Shown piece by piece: positions 1-9,461 of a stretch of DNA of 64,000 bases. Position numbers and translations under genes: made by a program. Source of the stretch: Sneathia sanguinegens (GTDB lineage Bacteria > Fusobacteriota > Fusobacteriia > Fusobacteriales > Leptotrichiaceae); the NCBI RefSeq assembly GCF_042033325.1, contig NZ_CP160095.1, one strand, 5' to 3'. The notes under the pieces are model-generated. The model was not told where the DNA came from. It saw nothing but the letters and a program-made list of their open reading frames with translations, and searched no databases. The stretch's first letter is position 1. Every line of letters starts with the position of its first letter.

Positions 1-2
1 TA

Positions 3-1223
3 TTCAATATAAGTTATGATGAAAATGAAAATGTAAAAAATGAAGATATTTATAGAAAAACTGTACTAACAATAAATAAACTTTCTAAAAAAGATGAATA
101 TAAAATAACTTTTGGTACTAGAGCGATTAGTCCATATGTTGATTTATTAATAGAAAAAGAAGAAATAGCTAATGATAAAGATAATATAAAAGTAAAAGCT
201 ACTTTAATTAAAAAAGAAATAAATCCTCAAAGTATGGAAACTGTTAATAAGATTATGGCAGAACTTAAAGGTAAGAAAGATAAATCATCTATTGAAAAAA
301 TTTGTAGTTTGTCAATGTTAAATGAAAATGATGAAGAAAAAATTAAGGCAAAATCTTTAGCAAATTCAGAAAGATTAGGTTATGAAATTGTAGATCTTAA
401 AAATAGTAAAATATTAGAAAGATTGAATATAAAGGGAAATGTTGATAAATTTAATATTTACTTTGATTTGATGAATCAAAATAAATTCGACTTAGAATCA
501 AATATAACAATCAATGGATTTAATTTAGGTTTTGAAAGAAATTCAAAATATAATAAATTCGGAGTAACTTTTAACTATACAAACTCAGTATTATTTGACT
601 ATAATAAAAAACAAAAGAAATTAGCTACAGCATTAGGTAATAATTTTGGCTTAAGTTTGTATGATAAATTTGAATATAATAAAGGATATGTTTCATTAAT
701 TCTAGGTTTTGATTATTTAAATAAAAAAATTGAAAGAGAAAAAGATAATTATTTAAATTCAAGTGATATAATAATGAATCTTAACTTAGAAGGAGGATAT
801 AAATTTGTATTACCAAAAAATGTATCAATAGAACCTTTTGTTGGAACAAATTTACTAGGTTATGTAAGAGGAAGTTTTGATGAAAATATTGAATTCGGTT
901 ATAAGGCAGATAGAGAAAAATATTTAAAAGCTAATATGACTATTGGTACTAGAGTAAGAGCACAAATAACAGATAGTTGGAATTTAGGTGGCTTTATATC
1001 TTATACAAAATATTTAACTGATCCAACACTTAAACTAAAAGCAACATTAAAAGAATATGATTTTAAGAACACAATTAAAGGTATTAGCCTAGAAGATAAT
1101 TATATTAAATATGGTTTTGATGCTCGTAAAAAAATAAAAAATAATATGGAAATTCAAATATCATATATGGGTAAAAATATAAAAACACAAGGTCTAGGTT
1201 TAGGATTTAAGTATGAATTTTAG
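3..1223 (+). CDS. outer-membrane beta-barrel protein, 5' end outside the window
   Basis: The frame is open from base 3, so the start lies upstream and at least 406 residues are present. An internal ATG at 234 is not a convincing start because coding-like sequence continues before it. The last 250 residues alternate polar and hydrophobic residues in the way of amphipathic strands, with many Gly/Tyr turns, and the protein ends in LGFKYEF. A terminal Phe in a final strand is the outer-membrane insertion signal recognised by BamA. The N-terminal part also looks strand-rich. It is followed after 12 bases by a second barrel gene, so the two are probably co-transcribed. No specific family is recognised; it could be the barrel of a larger surface protein or a stand-alone porin-like protein. 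Confidence 0.7.
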   Translation, partial: FNISYDENENVKNEDIYRKTVLTINKLSKKDEYKITFGTRAISPYVDLLIEKEEIANDKDNIKVKATLIKKEINPQSMETVNKIMAELKGKKDKSSIEKICSLSMLNENDEEKIKAKSLANSERLGYEIVDLKNSKILERLNIKGNVDKFNIYFDLMNQNKFDLESNITINGFNLGFERNSKYNKFGVTFNYTNSVLFDYNKKQKKLATALGNNFGLSLYDKFEYNKGYVSLILGFDYLNKKIEREKDNYLNSSDIIMNLNLEGGYKFVLPKNVSIEPFVGTNLLGYVRGSFDENIEFGYKADREKYLKANMTIGTRVRAQITDSWNLGGFISYTKYLTDPTLKLKATLKEYDFKNTIKGISLEDNYIKYGFDARKKIKNNMEIQISYMGKNIKTQGLGLGFKYEF

Positions 1224-1235
1224 TGAGGTGAAAAA

Positions 1236-2681
1236 ATGAAGAAAATTATTTTATTATGCACATTAATAGCTGGATTAACGGTTCAAGCCAAAAAACTTCC
1301 TGTATCTATTGAACTAGGTTTAGAAACTGGATATACTAAGGAATATATTTCTAAAAAAAGTTTTGATACAGTTGGACTTAAAAATATTTTTGATAAAGAA
1401 TATAAAGCAAATGCAATGATTACAAAAGCAAATATTGATATAAAATATCCTATTAAATTGAAATATTTTAATATAAAGCTAGGTGGAGGTATTGCCGGAT
1501 TTATAACTAATAAAGTAGCTAATGAATTATTTGTTAATAATGATGAAGAATACAAAAAATATATTGATTTTGAAAAAGATTTGTTAAATGAACAAAAAAA
1601 TTTAGAAGATCTTTATGAAAAATTAGCTAATACTAAATATCTTTGTAGCATTAATGCTGAAAAATTAGAATATGAAGTAGAAACAAATCTTCCTTCTTTA
1701 AAAAGAAATTTAGCACAAAAAAGAAATTTAAAAACTAAAATAGAAAATGCAATAAAAAAATATCCAACAAAAGAAGCTGTAAAACAATTAAATGAAGCTC
1801 AAAAGAAAGCTGAAAAAGATGTTGATTATTATCAAGATAAAAAAGATAAATTATTTCAAGAAATGCAAGGTATTTTAGCTGAAGCATCTAAATATTCAAC
1901 TAATCCAAACATTCAAAAAATTATTAAAGATGAAGATGAAAAGACTGCAGAAAAAAGATTGAAAAAATTTAATGAAAAAGAAAAAAAAGATATAAGAAAT
2001 TTTAGAAAAAAATATCAAGATAAGAAAAATGAACGTGATAATGTGGCTCGTAAGTCTGCTGAAGCCTCTCGTAAAAAATTGGAATTACTTGATGAATTAA
2101 TGCTAGCAGATGATGGAGCAGAAAAGCTTGCAAATTGTGTAAAAAATATAGCTGAAATAGAACAAAAAATTACTAAATCAAATGAAAATATTGAAAATTA
2201 TAAGAAAGACAAAAAAATTGCAAAAGAAGAAAAGACAAAATTAAATAAAGAAAAAGAAAGCTTAGAAGAAAAGTTAAATACAAAATTAGAAGAAAGCAAA
2301 AAATTTGATAAAAAGAAGCTGGAAAATATTAGAACTTATGAAAAAGCCTATGATATTCTTAATAAAGAATTAGGGTATGGTTTTAGTAGTTATGGTGTAG
2401 CTGAAATTGAATATCAAGTATTAAAAGATTTAAAAGTATTTGCAAATACAAAATTAGGATTTTCAATAAAAAATAATCAATTGAACAAATTATGTAATAT
2501 TTTGGAAAAAGAAGAAGCTATTGTAGATGGAGAAAAATATACTTATTTTAATAAAGAAAAAGTATTTAAAATTGATCCTTTATTTAATGTAGGAGTTGGA
2601 CTTGATTATAAACATATCATATTTGAACTAAATAGTGGAAATAATGGATTAATAAATTTAAAATTAGCTTATGAATTTTAA
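1236..2681 (+). CDS. outer-membrane barrel-like protein with long internal coiled coil
   Basis: A 481-residue protein with a clear signal peptide (about residues 1-18, cleavage after VQA) and a good ribosome site (GAGGTG) before ATG 1236. Residues 20-100 look like beta strands (IELGLETGY, LGGGIAGFI). Residues about 105-375 are almost entirely Lys/Glu-rich helix with heptad-like spacing. Residues 385-481 return to strands (FANTKLGFS, FNVGVGLDY) and end in LKLAYEF with the terminal Phe typical of outer-membrane proteins. The layout suggests a small barrel carrying a large helical insertion, on the surface or in the periplasm. No family is recognised. It shares its ending and operon with the preceding barrel gene. 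Confidence 0.7.
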   Translation: MKKIILLCTLIAGLTVQAKKLPVSIELGLETGYTKEYISKKSFDTVGLKNIFDKEYKANAMITKANIDIKYPIKLKYFNIKLGGGIAGFITNKVANELFVNNDEEYKKYIDFEKDLLNEQKNLEDLYEKLANTKYLCSINAEKLEYEVETNLPSLKRNLAQKRNLKTKIENAIKKYPTKEAVKQLNEAQKKAEKDVDYYQDKKDKLFQEMQGILAEASKYSTNPNIQKIIKDEDEKTAEKRLKKFNEKEKKDIRNFRKKYQDKKNERDNVARKSAEASRKKLELLDELMLADDGAEKLANCVKNIAEIEQKITKSNENIENYKKDKKIAKEEKTKLNKEKESLEEKLNTKLEESKKFDKKKLENIRTYEKAYDILNKELGYGFSSYGVAEIEYQVLKDLKVFANTKLGFSIKNNQLNKLCNILEKEEAIVDGEKYTYFNKEKVFKIDPLFNVGVGLDYKHIIFELNSGNNGLINLKLAYEF

Positions 2682-2685
2682 AAAT

Positions 2686-2715
2686 AAAGCCTAGATTTTT
2701 CTAGGCTTTTTTTAT
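2686..2715. terminator. Rho-independent terminator between convergent genes
   Basis: Perfect 9-bp stem (AAAGCCTAG / CTAGGCTTT) with a six-base loop, flanked by T-runs on the plus strand and A-runs on the other side. It follows the barrel gene stop at 2681 and overlaps the end of the minus-strand HAD gene, so it probably works in both directions. Confidence 0.85.
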
Positions 2716-3440
2716 TCAATATAACTGATATGTTTTGTTGAAAGCTTGTATATAACATCTTTTCTTTCTACAATAATAATAACTTTTTTTTGTAAAATTT
2801 CATCTTCATATATTTTATTTAATAATTTCTTGGCAGGATTAATTGCATAGGGATGTCCAACTAATTTAAGCATAGATAAATCTCCTGTAGTGTCCCCATA
2901 AGAATAACATTTTTCTAAATCTAAATTATATTTATCAACATAAGATTTAATTGCTTTTTCTTTGCTTGGACTATCCCACATAGGTATTTGTTCACCAGTG
3001 TATACCTTATTTTTCTTAACATAAATTGTTGCAGAATAAGCATCAAAGTCTAGCTTTTTTGCCATTTTTTTAACAAGAAAATCTGGACTACCAGAAATTA
3101 AAATTAATTTATGTCCCATTTTTTTATGATAATCTATTGCATGTTTTGTGTAACGATAAAGTTTGTTAGCTTTTTTTTCGATTACCTCAGCTGCGATTTG
3201 ATCAACGACATCTATGCTAATATTTTTTAAACCGTCAACATATTTATTGACTAGGTCTTCAAGATAAGTGTCATAATCGCCTTCTCTTTTTGCCCATTTT
3301 TCAAAATTTTTTTCTACTGATGAAGTCCAAGCATCCATACTTAAATTTCCTGATTTAATTAATAGTTTAAAATGTTCTATTAATAAGGAATTTCTGAATA
3401 TTGTGCCATCAACATCAAAGAATGCTGCAATATTTTTCAT
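2712..3440 (-). CDS. HAD-superfamily hydrolase, subfamily IB (SerB-like)
   Basis: A 242-residue HAD phosphatase. Motif I DVDGT lies near residue 8-12 and gives the nucleophile and acid/base aspartates. Motif II is LILISGSPDF. The motif III lysine is followed by the GDTTGDLSML motif IV block. This arrangement is that of the IB group, which includes phosphoserine phosphatase and many unassigned phosphomonoesterases, so the substrate cannot be stated. The ATG at 3440 is preferred over an in-frame ATG at 3491 because GGAGG sits seven bases upstream and the conserved DVDGT motif begins directly after it. It is transcribed divergently from tdk. Confidence 0.85.
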   Translation of the reverse strand: MKNIAAFFDVDGTIFRNSLLIEHFKLLIKSGNLSMDAWTSSVEKNFEKWAKREGDYDTYLEDLVNKYVDGLKNISIDVVDQIAAEVIEKKANKLYRYTKHAIDYHKKMGHKLILISGSPDFLVKKMAKKLDFDAYSATIYVKKNKVYTGEQIPMWDSPSKEKAIKSYVDKYNLDLEKCYSYGDTTGDLSMLKLVGHPYAINPAKKLLNKIYEDEILQKKVIIIVERKDVIYKLSTKHISYIE

Positions 3441-3462
3441 ATTATACCTCCATATTTGCTTA

Positions 3463-3491
3463 ATTTTAGCATAGTAAAAAATATTTTTCAA
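3463..3491 (-). promoter_or_regulatory. sigma-70-type promoter for the HAD gene
   Basis: On the minus strand: TTGAAA (3491-3486), a 17-base spacer, then TAAAAT (3468-3463), about 23 bases before the start codon at 3440. It is back to back with the tdk promoter. Confidence 0.5.
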
Positions 3492-3493
3492 TA

Positions 3494-3522
3494 TTCAAAA
3501 AAAACATAAAATATAATATAAT
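3494..3522 (+). promoter_or_regulatory. sigma-70-type promoter for tdk
   Basis: TTCAAA (3494-3499), a 17-base spacer and TATAAT (3517-3522) lie just before the GGAGGTG ribosome site of tdk. A second TATAAT overlaps at 3512-3517, so the exact start point is uncertain. Confidence 0.4.
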
Positions 3523-3543
3523 AATACTCGGAGGTGAAATAAA

Positions 3544-4539
3544 TTGAAAAAAACTGTTGGAAGCCTTGAAGTGATAACAGGGAGCATGTTTTCTGGGAAA
3601 AGTGAAGAACTTATCAGAAGAATTAGAAGAGCAAAATATGCTAAGCAAAAATTGTTAGTTTTTAGCCCTAAAATTGATAATAGATATGGAGAAAATGGTA
3701 TATATTCACATAATCAAAATAATGTGAAAGCATATTCAGTAAAAGATGTAGATGAAATGTTGAAAATTTTATATGAAAATCCTGATGTTGAAGTTATAGG
3801 TATAGATGAAATTCAATTTTTTGACAAAAATGTTGTTGATTTTTGTAAAGAATGTGTAAAATTAGGAAAAAGAGTAATAGTTGCAGGATTAGATTTAGAT
3901 TTTAAAGGTGATCCTTTTGCTCCCTTACCAGAACTTATGGCACTTGCAGATTTTGTAGAAAAATTATCTGCAATATGCACAATTTGTGGAAATCGTGCAT
4001 ATGCGAGTCAAAGATTAATAGATGGTAAACCAGCATTTGATGATGATCCCCTAGTTGCTGTAGGAAGTGTGGAAAAATATGAAGCTAGATGTAGATTACA
4101 TCATATTGTAAAGAAAAGAAAGTCAATACAAGATGCAATAGAATTTATAATTTTAATGGATAATGAGGATATTGATATTAAGTCCATACAAAAATTAAAA
4201 AATTATGAATTTATAAGATTTGATATAAGTAAAAAAGTTAAAGATTTAAGAGATGAATTATTAAAAAAACATGAAGAAAATAAAAAATTAGCTGTTATTA
4301 TAAAAAATAGTATTTCTACAAAAATAGAAGGTAACTATGAAATTATAGATTTACTTACAGAATTTGTAAAAATTTCAAATATTAATTTAGTTATAGTAAA
4401 AAATATAGAAAGCTTATTAACAACTTGTTCTTTATTGAATAAAGGTTCATTGAATATCTCAAAAATTTATTATACAGATGATAAAATAGATTTAAAACGA
4501 ATAAAAGATAATACAGATGTAAATATGATAAAAATTTAG
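3544..4539 (+). CDS. tdk: thymidine kinase with unusual C-terminal extension
   Basis: Phosphorylates thymidine to dTMP for salvage. Residues 1-190 are a type II thymidine kinase: P-loop GSMFSGKS (13-20), catalytic DEIQFF (88-93), and four zinc ligands C145, C148, C183 and H186 around the lasso. The family is normally about 190-200 residues; this one is 331. The extra 140 residues (about 191-331) are Lys/Ile/Asn-rich with predicted alternating helix and strand and match nothing I recognise. The start is TTG at 3544, supported by GGAGGTG ten bases upstream and by the conserved N-terminus. It heads a plus-strand unit running to about 9421. Confidence 0.9.
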   Translation: MKKTVGSLEVITGSMFSGKSEELIRRIRRAKYAKQKLLVFSPKIDNRYGENGIYSHNQNNVKAYSVKDVDEMLKILYENPDVEVIGIDEIQFFDKNVVDFCKECVKLGKRVIVAGLDLDFKGDPFAPLPELMALADFVEKLSAICTICGNRAYASQRLIDGKPAFDDDPLVAVGSVEKYEARCRLHHIVKKRKSIQDAIEFIILMDNEDIDIKSIQKLKNYEFIRFDISKKVKDLRDELLKKHEENKKLAVIIKNSISTKIEGNYEIIDLLTEFVKISNINLVIVKNIESLLTTCSLLNKGSLNISKIYYTDDKIDLKRIKDNTDVNMIKI

Positions 4540-4544
4540 GAGGA

Positions 4545-5066
4545 ATGATGAAAAAGTATTTAATATTAGCATTAGTATGTTTAAGTGCAAATTTATATGC
4601 TTCAAAAATAGTTTCAAAAGAAAGAAACTTTTTTGATAAAATTTTAATTTCAAAAACTGTAGAAGATAAAATAAATGGAAGATTTGATTATGAAAAAGAC
4701 TTAGCAGTAGTATCAGATCAAAAATTTAGTAAAATATCAAGTGAAGAAGATGCTCAACAAGGTCTATATTCAATTATTACTTCTTATGCTTATGAGGATT
4801 TGAAAGAATATTTAAATAGAGCTAATTTAGTTGGTCCAGGATTTAATGAATATCAAATGAGTATTTTTTCTAAAGATGTTGCAAATAAGGTGATTAATCA
4901 AGAACTTTATACAGTTGCAGGTGTATGGCAAGATACAAAAACAAAAAATTATTATACACTATTGAAAATAGAAAAAAGTAAAATTGAACAATATGATAAA
5001 GAAATTTTCAAAGAAAGATTAGCTAAGATCATACAAGAACTTAAAAAATTGAAAGAAGGAATTTAA
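4545..5066 (+). CDS. exported protein of unknown function, possibly LPP20-like
   Basis: A 173-residue protein with a signal peptide (residues 1-19, ending NLYA). No lipobox cysteine is visible, so it is probably periplasmic or loosely outer-membrane associated. The mature part includes a stretch (YTVAGVWQDTKTKNYYTLLK) that resembles the strand-turn-strand of LPP20-family envelope proteins; this is a weak likeness. ATG codons at 4545 and 4548 both follow the GGAGGA site inside the end of tdk. It sits between tdk and an ABC ATPase gene and is probably translated with them. Confidence 0.6.
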   Translation: MMKKYLILALVCLSANLYASKIVSKERNFFDKILISKTVEDKINGRFDYEKDLAVVSDQKFSKISSEEDAQQGLYSIITSYAYEDLKEYLNRANLVGPGFNEYQMSIFSKDVANKVINQELYTVAGVWQDTKTKNYYTLLKIEKSKIEQYDKEIFKERLAKIIQELKKLKEGI

Positions 5067-5067
5067 G

Positions 5068-5751
5068 TTGTTGAAGGTATGTAAATTATATAAAAAGTAT
5101 GGTAATGTCATTGCAAACAATGATATTAATTTTCAGATAAATGATGGAGAATTTGTAATTATTTTAGGACCATCAGGAGCTGGAAAAAGTACATTGCTTA
5201 ATATACTTGGAGGGATAGATGTAGCAACTTCAGGCGATATTATTATAGATGATAAGATAATATCAAAAATGTCTGAAAATAGTCTAACAAAGTATAGAAG
5301 AAATTATGTAGGTTTTGTATTTCAATTTTATAATTTAATGCCAAATTTAACAGCTCTTGAAAATGTTGAACTAGCATCTGAGTTAGTAAAAGATTCTATG
5401 GATGCTAAAGAAATACTTGAACAGGTTGGTCTAAGAGAGAGATTACATAATTTTCCACAAGAATTATCTGGTGGTGAACAACAAAGAGTTGCGATAGCTA
5501 GAGCTATAGCTAAAAAACCGAAAATCTTATTATGTGATGAACCAACAGGAGCATTGGATTATAAGACAGGGAAACAAATTTTAAAATTACTTCATAAAAT
5601 TTGTCGTGAGACAAAGACTATAGTTATTGTTATAACACATAATAGAGCAATAGCACCGATGGCAGACAGAATAATAGAAATAAATGATGCAAAAGTAAAA
5701 AATGAATATGTAAATACTAATATTATTCCTATTGAAGAAATAGAGTGGTAA
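5068..5751 (+). CDS. ABC transporter ATP-binding protein, LolD/MacB type
   Basis: A 227-residue ATPase of the class that pairs with FtsX/MacB-like permeases. It has Walker A GPSGAGKS (about 32-39), Q-loop FQFYNLMP, signature LSGGEQQR, Walker B ILLCDEPTGAL and the switch histidine in ITHNRA. The likely start is TTG at 5068 or 5071, just after the stop of the upstream gene. Its natural partner, the next gene, is broken, so the ATPase may no longer have a working transporter unless it serves another permease. Confidence 0.88.
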   Translation: MLKVCKLYKKYGNVIANNDINFQINDGEFVIILGPSGAGKSTLLNILGGIDVATSGDIIIDDKIISKMSENSLTKYRRNYVGFVFQFYNLMPNLTALENVELASELVKDSMDAKEILEQVGLRERLHNFPQELSGGEQQRVAIARAIAKKPKILLCDEPTGALDYKTGKQILKLLHKICRETKTIVIVITHNRAIAPMADRIIEINDAKVKNEYVNTNIIPIEEIEW

Positions 5752-5753
5752 TT

Positions 5754-8349
5754 ATGAAAGCGTTGAATAAAGATATTATTAGAGAAATTATTAGATCTAA
5801 AAGTAGATTTTTAACTCTTATTATAATTGTATTTTTATGTTCTTTAACTTATGTAGGTTTGAATTCAACAGTATATGATATTAAAAAATCTATAAATAAT
5901 AGTGTTATAAAAAATAATATGTATGATATCAGAGTTGAGGTTCCTATAGGTTTTACAGATTCTGATATTGCAACTTTAAAATCGTTGAATAATATAGAAA
6001 ATATCAAATTTTATAATGAAACTGTAGATTATGATAAAAAAATTCTTTATATTGAAAATGATAATTTAAAAGAAAATACTGCATTATCTCTACAAAACAT
6101 GGATAATAACTATTAAAATTAAAAATGTTGCCATAATAAAATTAAAAAATTCAGAAAAATATGATACATTTAGTGATGAATATATAAATTATGTTAAAGA
6201 ATATAAGGAAAAATTAAATTTACTTTTAGCTAAAAGACCTTCTGAAAGAGAACAAGAAATACATAAAAATTTATCTGAAGGTTTAGAAAAAATAGATAAT
6301 GGTTTTATTGAAATTAATAAAAATAATGAAAAATTAGCACAAAATAAAAAGAAAATTTTAGTAGGACTAGATAAAATTAATGAAAAAAAAGAAGAATTTT
6401 TATCTTTTAAGAGTAAAATAGAAAAAAATAAAAAATTATTAGAAGAAAATTTGAAAAAATTACAAAGTGAAAAGGCAAAATTAGAACAAGTTCAAGGTAT
6501 GGATGATGAAAAAAATGCTTTAAATAGTAAGTATGAACAAGTACAAAAAGAATATAAAAGTCTTATTATAAATGAAAAAGCATACAAAACTTCATATGAA
6601 AAAGCCTTGAAAAATTTTGAAAATGAAAAAGCTAAGTTACAAAATTCAAATAAAAAATTAAAAGAAGCTGATAGAGAAATAAATATAAAAAGACAAGAAT
6701 TAGAAACTAAAAAGAATGAATTGAATAATCAAAAGAAATTTGTTATAAAACCAATGTATTCAGTAGGTTCAAGATATGACAATGATGCATTCTTGACTTT
6801 ATATAATAATATTAAGTCAACAAAAATAATGTGTTATTTGTTCCCAGCTTGTTTTTTTATAATCGGTCTATTTGTAACTTCAACTACAATGATAAGATTT
6901 TCAACTGAACAAAGAATAAATGTTGGAATATATAAATTTTTAGGTTATGATTTAAAACATATAGTAATAAAATTTTTGATATATGGTTTAGTTCCTACAA
7001 TAATAGGCTTATTAATAGGAAGTATAGCAGGAACTTACTTATTACCTCGATTTATCATACCAACTTTATTAGTCGGATTTAAGATATTTAAAGATATTAA
7101 ATTATATTTTGTACCGACATATGCTATAGTAATTGTTTCTTCCTTTATAATAACTTCAATTATTACAATATTGATAGTTGTATATATACAATTAAATGAT
7201 AAGACAATAAATTTATTAACTGGTAAAACAACAACCGTTGTAAAAAGAGTTATATTTGAAAAAACAATATTATGGAAAAAATTAAGCTTTTCAAAAAAAA
7301 TATTATTTAGAAATTTATTTAAATATAAGGGAAGAATGCTTATGACAATTCTTGGAATAGGTTCTTGTACAGCTCTTATATATTTTGGTATTTCATTACA
7401 CTTTGCTTTTAGTGATATTACAAAGTATCAATATACAAAAATAAAAAAATATGATGCTATAGTATATTTCAACTATAATGTAAGTAAAGAAAAGAAAGAA
7501 GAATATATAAATAAAATTTCAAATTTTGCCGATTTATATCTGGTAAATACAAATGAAAAGAAATTTAAACATAAAGGTTTAGATTATAAGATAATACATG
7601 AATATTTAATAAAGGGATCCGATAAGCAATTTTTCAATTTTAATTTAAAAGAACATGAAAGTGAAATATCACTTAAAACTTCAGAAATTTTGAAAAAGAA
7701 AAAAGGTGACTATATAGATTTAAGTGATATCTATAATGAAGTTGAAAGAATAAAAATTGATGGAGTCTTTCAAAATTATATTGCACAATATGTTTATACA
7801 AAGGATTTATCAAAAGAATCAAATGCAGTTATAGTTAAATTTAAGAATAATAATATCGATATAAATAAATTGTTAGATAAAGATGTTGTATTTAATATAA
7901 GAACAAAACATGATACAAAGGAATTTTTCATAAAGCAAATAAATAGTTTATCAATTGTAATAGTACTTATGATAATATTAGGAGCTATGTTAGCAACTAT
8001 AGTTACATATAATTTGGGAAATATTAATATTATAGAAAGAAAAAGAGAATTAAGTACCTTAAAGGTATTAGGTTATACAAAATTAGAAATGAATTTATAT
8101 ATTTTTAGAGAAATCATTATTTTAGCCTTATTCTCTATATTGATAGGTCTATATTTAGGAAGAAAATTACAATTATTCTTCGCAACTCAATTTGTTAATT
8201 CACCAATACAACTTGTTATGAGGTTAAATTATATACCTTTTGTAATTTCATTTGTATTATCTTTATTAATTGTAATAATCGTTAGTATCTTTTTAATATT
8301 TAAAATTAATAAGATAAATATGGTTGATGCATTGAAAGTAGGAGATTAA
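5754..8349 (+). pseudogene. large FtsX-type ABC permease, disrupted by frameshift and internal loss
   Basis: The first part (ATG 5754, 120 residues, stop at 6114-6116) has the first membrane helix and the beginning of an extracytoplasmic domain. The frame then continues in +1 from about 6103 to 8349 without a stop and without a start codon at its head. It reads ITIKIKNVAIIKLKNSEKYD, then a coiled coil, three TM helices (about 6820-7190), a second ectodomain and three more TM helices with the FtsX box. Related long permeases have roughly 100 or more residues between the two parts, so a deletion that changed frame is the simplest explanation. A re-initiated C-terminal fragment from ATG 6451 is possible but would lack TM1. 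Confidence 0.75.
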
Positions 8350-9023
8350 TGGCGAATTTTTATGATAGAACAGAAATTTTACTAAAAAAAGAAGGAATAG
8401 AAAAATTATCGACTGCAAAATGCTTGATCTTTGGTGTAGGAGGTGTAGGTTCGTTTGCAACTGAAGCATTAGCTAGATGCTCAGTAGGTGAACTTACCTT
8501 AGTTGATTTTGATATAGTGGATATTACTAATATTAATAGACAAATACAAGCTAATTTTTCAACTATAGGTCAATCAAAAGTTGAATTAATGAAAAAAAGA
8601 ATTGAGCAAATTAATCCTGAATGTAGGGTTGAAATATATAAAGAAAAATTAACACAGGCGAATATAGAAAAATTTTTTAAAAAAAACTATGACTATGTTA
8701 TTGATTGTATAGATGATATACAAGCAAAAAAAAATTTAATATCTTATTGCTTATATAATAAAATAAAAATTATATCATCTATGGGTTTAGCAAATAGATT
8801 AGATCCAAGCAAAATATATATTGGTAAGTTAAAAGATACTCTTGGTTGTGGAATGGCAAGAAGATTAAGACAAGAATTTAAAAATAAGAAGTTAACTGTA
8901 GTGGCTTCTAGAGAGCATGCAAAAAAATGTGGCATACAAAAGGGAAGTGTAAGTTTTGTTCCATCTGTAGGTGGGCTAATGATAGCAAGTTATGTAGTTA
9001 AACAAATAATTGAAAAAAAATAA
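8349..9023 (+). CDS. tcdA: tRNA threonylcarbamoyladenosine dehydratase (ThiF/E1-like)
   Basis: Cyclises t6A37 of ANN-decoding tRNAs to ct6A in an ATP-dependent step. It has the E1-like Rossmann loop GVGGVGS (29-35), the DFDIVDITNINRQ segment that holds ATP and the adenylating arginine, and the family's DYVIDCIDD and late VPSVGGLMIAS blocks. At 224 residues it is slightly shorter than E. coli TcdA. The ATG shares one base with the stop of the broken permease gene, with GGAGA upstream. Assignment to TcdA rather than MoeB/ThiF rests on the N-terminal YDRTEILLKKEGIEKL stretch and the lack of CxxC zinc pairs. Confidence 0.88.
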   Translation: MANFYDRTEILLKKEGIEKLSTAKCLIFGVGGVGSFATEALARCSVGELTLVDFDIVDITNINRQIQANFSTIGQSKVELMKKRIEQINPECRVEIYKEKLTQANIEKFFKKNYDYVIDCIDDIQAKKNLISYCLYNKIKIISSMGLANRLDPSKIYIGKLKDTLGCGMARRLRQEFKNKKLTVVASREHAKKCGIQKGSVSFVPSVGGLMIASYVVKQIIEKK

Positions 9024-9055
9024 AAATTATGCTAGACTATATCCGAGGTGATAGA

Positions 9056-9421
9056 ATGAAAAAAATTATTTTTTTGTTATCAACATTAATAACTCTATTA
9101 TCTTTTTCATATATTGATGGTAGATATACAGCTATTAAAAAAAATGGAAATAACATTTCTGAATTAACATTAATTTATAGAAATAATAAAATAATATCAG
9201 CTGCATTTGATAAGAAAAATTCAACTGGTCTTAGTGAAAAACTTACAAACAAAGAGTTTGCAACAAAATCAATTAGAGTATCAAGTCAAATATCTATGTA
9301 TAATTCAATTGAAGGAGTTAAGATAAATTTTGATTCTGATACAGATAAAGATTTAAAAGAATTATTTAAATTTTTGGAAGAAAAGGCTAAAAAAGGTGAA
9401 AAAGGAACTTTTGAACTTTAA
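9056..9421 (+). CDS. small exported protein, unknown (FMN-binding-like flavour)
   Basis: A 121-residue protein with a signal peptide (about 1-18). The start at ATG 9056 is preferred because GAGGTGA lies seven bases upstream; an in-frame ATG at 9029 has no such site. The mature N-terminus (DGRYTAIKKNGN, then LIYRNNKIISAAFD) has the strand pattern of the small FMN-binding domains found in extracellular electron transfer and pheromone lipoproteins. No flavinylation motif is visible, so this is only a resemblance. It is the last gene before a terminator at 9429. Confidence 0.55.
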   Translation: MKKIIFLLSTLITLLSFSYIDGRYTAIKKNGNNISELTLIYRNNKIISAAFDKKNSTGLSEKLTNKEFATKSIRVSSQISMYNSIEGVKINFDSDTDKDLKELFKFLEEKAKKGEKGTFEL

Positions 9422-9428
9422 TAGAAAG

Positions 9429-9461
9429 GCTTTTAGTTTTTTGACTAAAAGCTTTTTTTTT
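9429..9461 (+). terminator. Rho-independent terminator
   Basis: Stem GCTTTTAGT (9429-9437) and ACTAAAAGC (9444-9452) with a six-base loop, followed by nine T. It ends the tdk unit. Its loop and right arm contain the -35 box of the next promoter. Confidence 0.85.

Noticed and set aside
6090..6125. Programmed ribosomal frameshift in the permease gene
   Set aside because: No slippery heptamer or downstream structure is seen at the frame change, and a large part of the domain is missing, so deletion is more likely.
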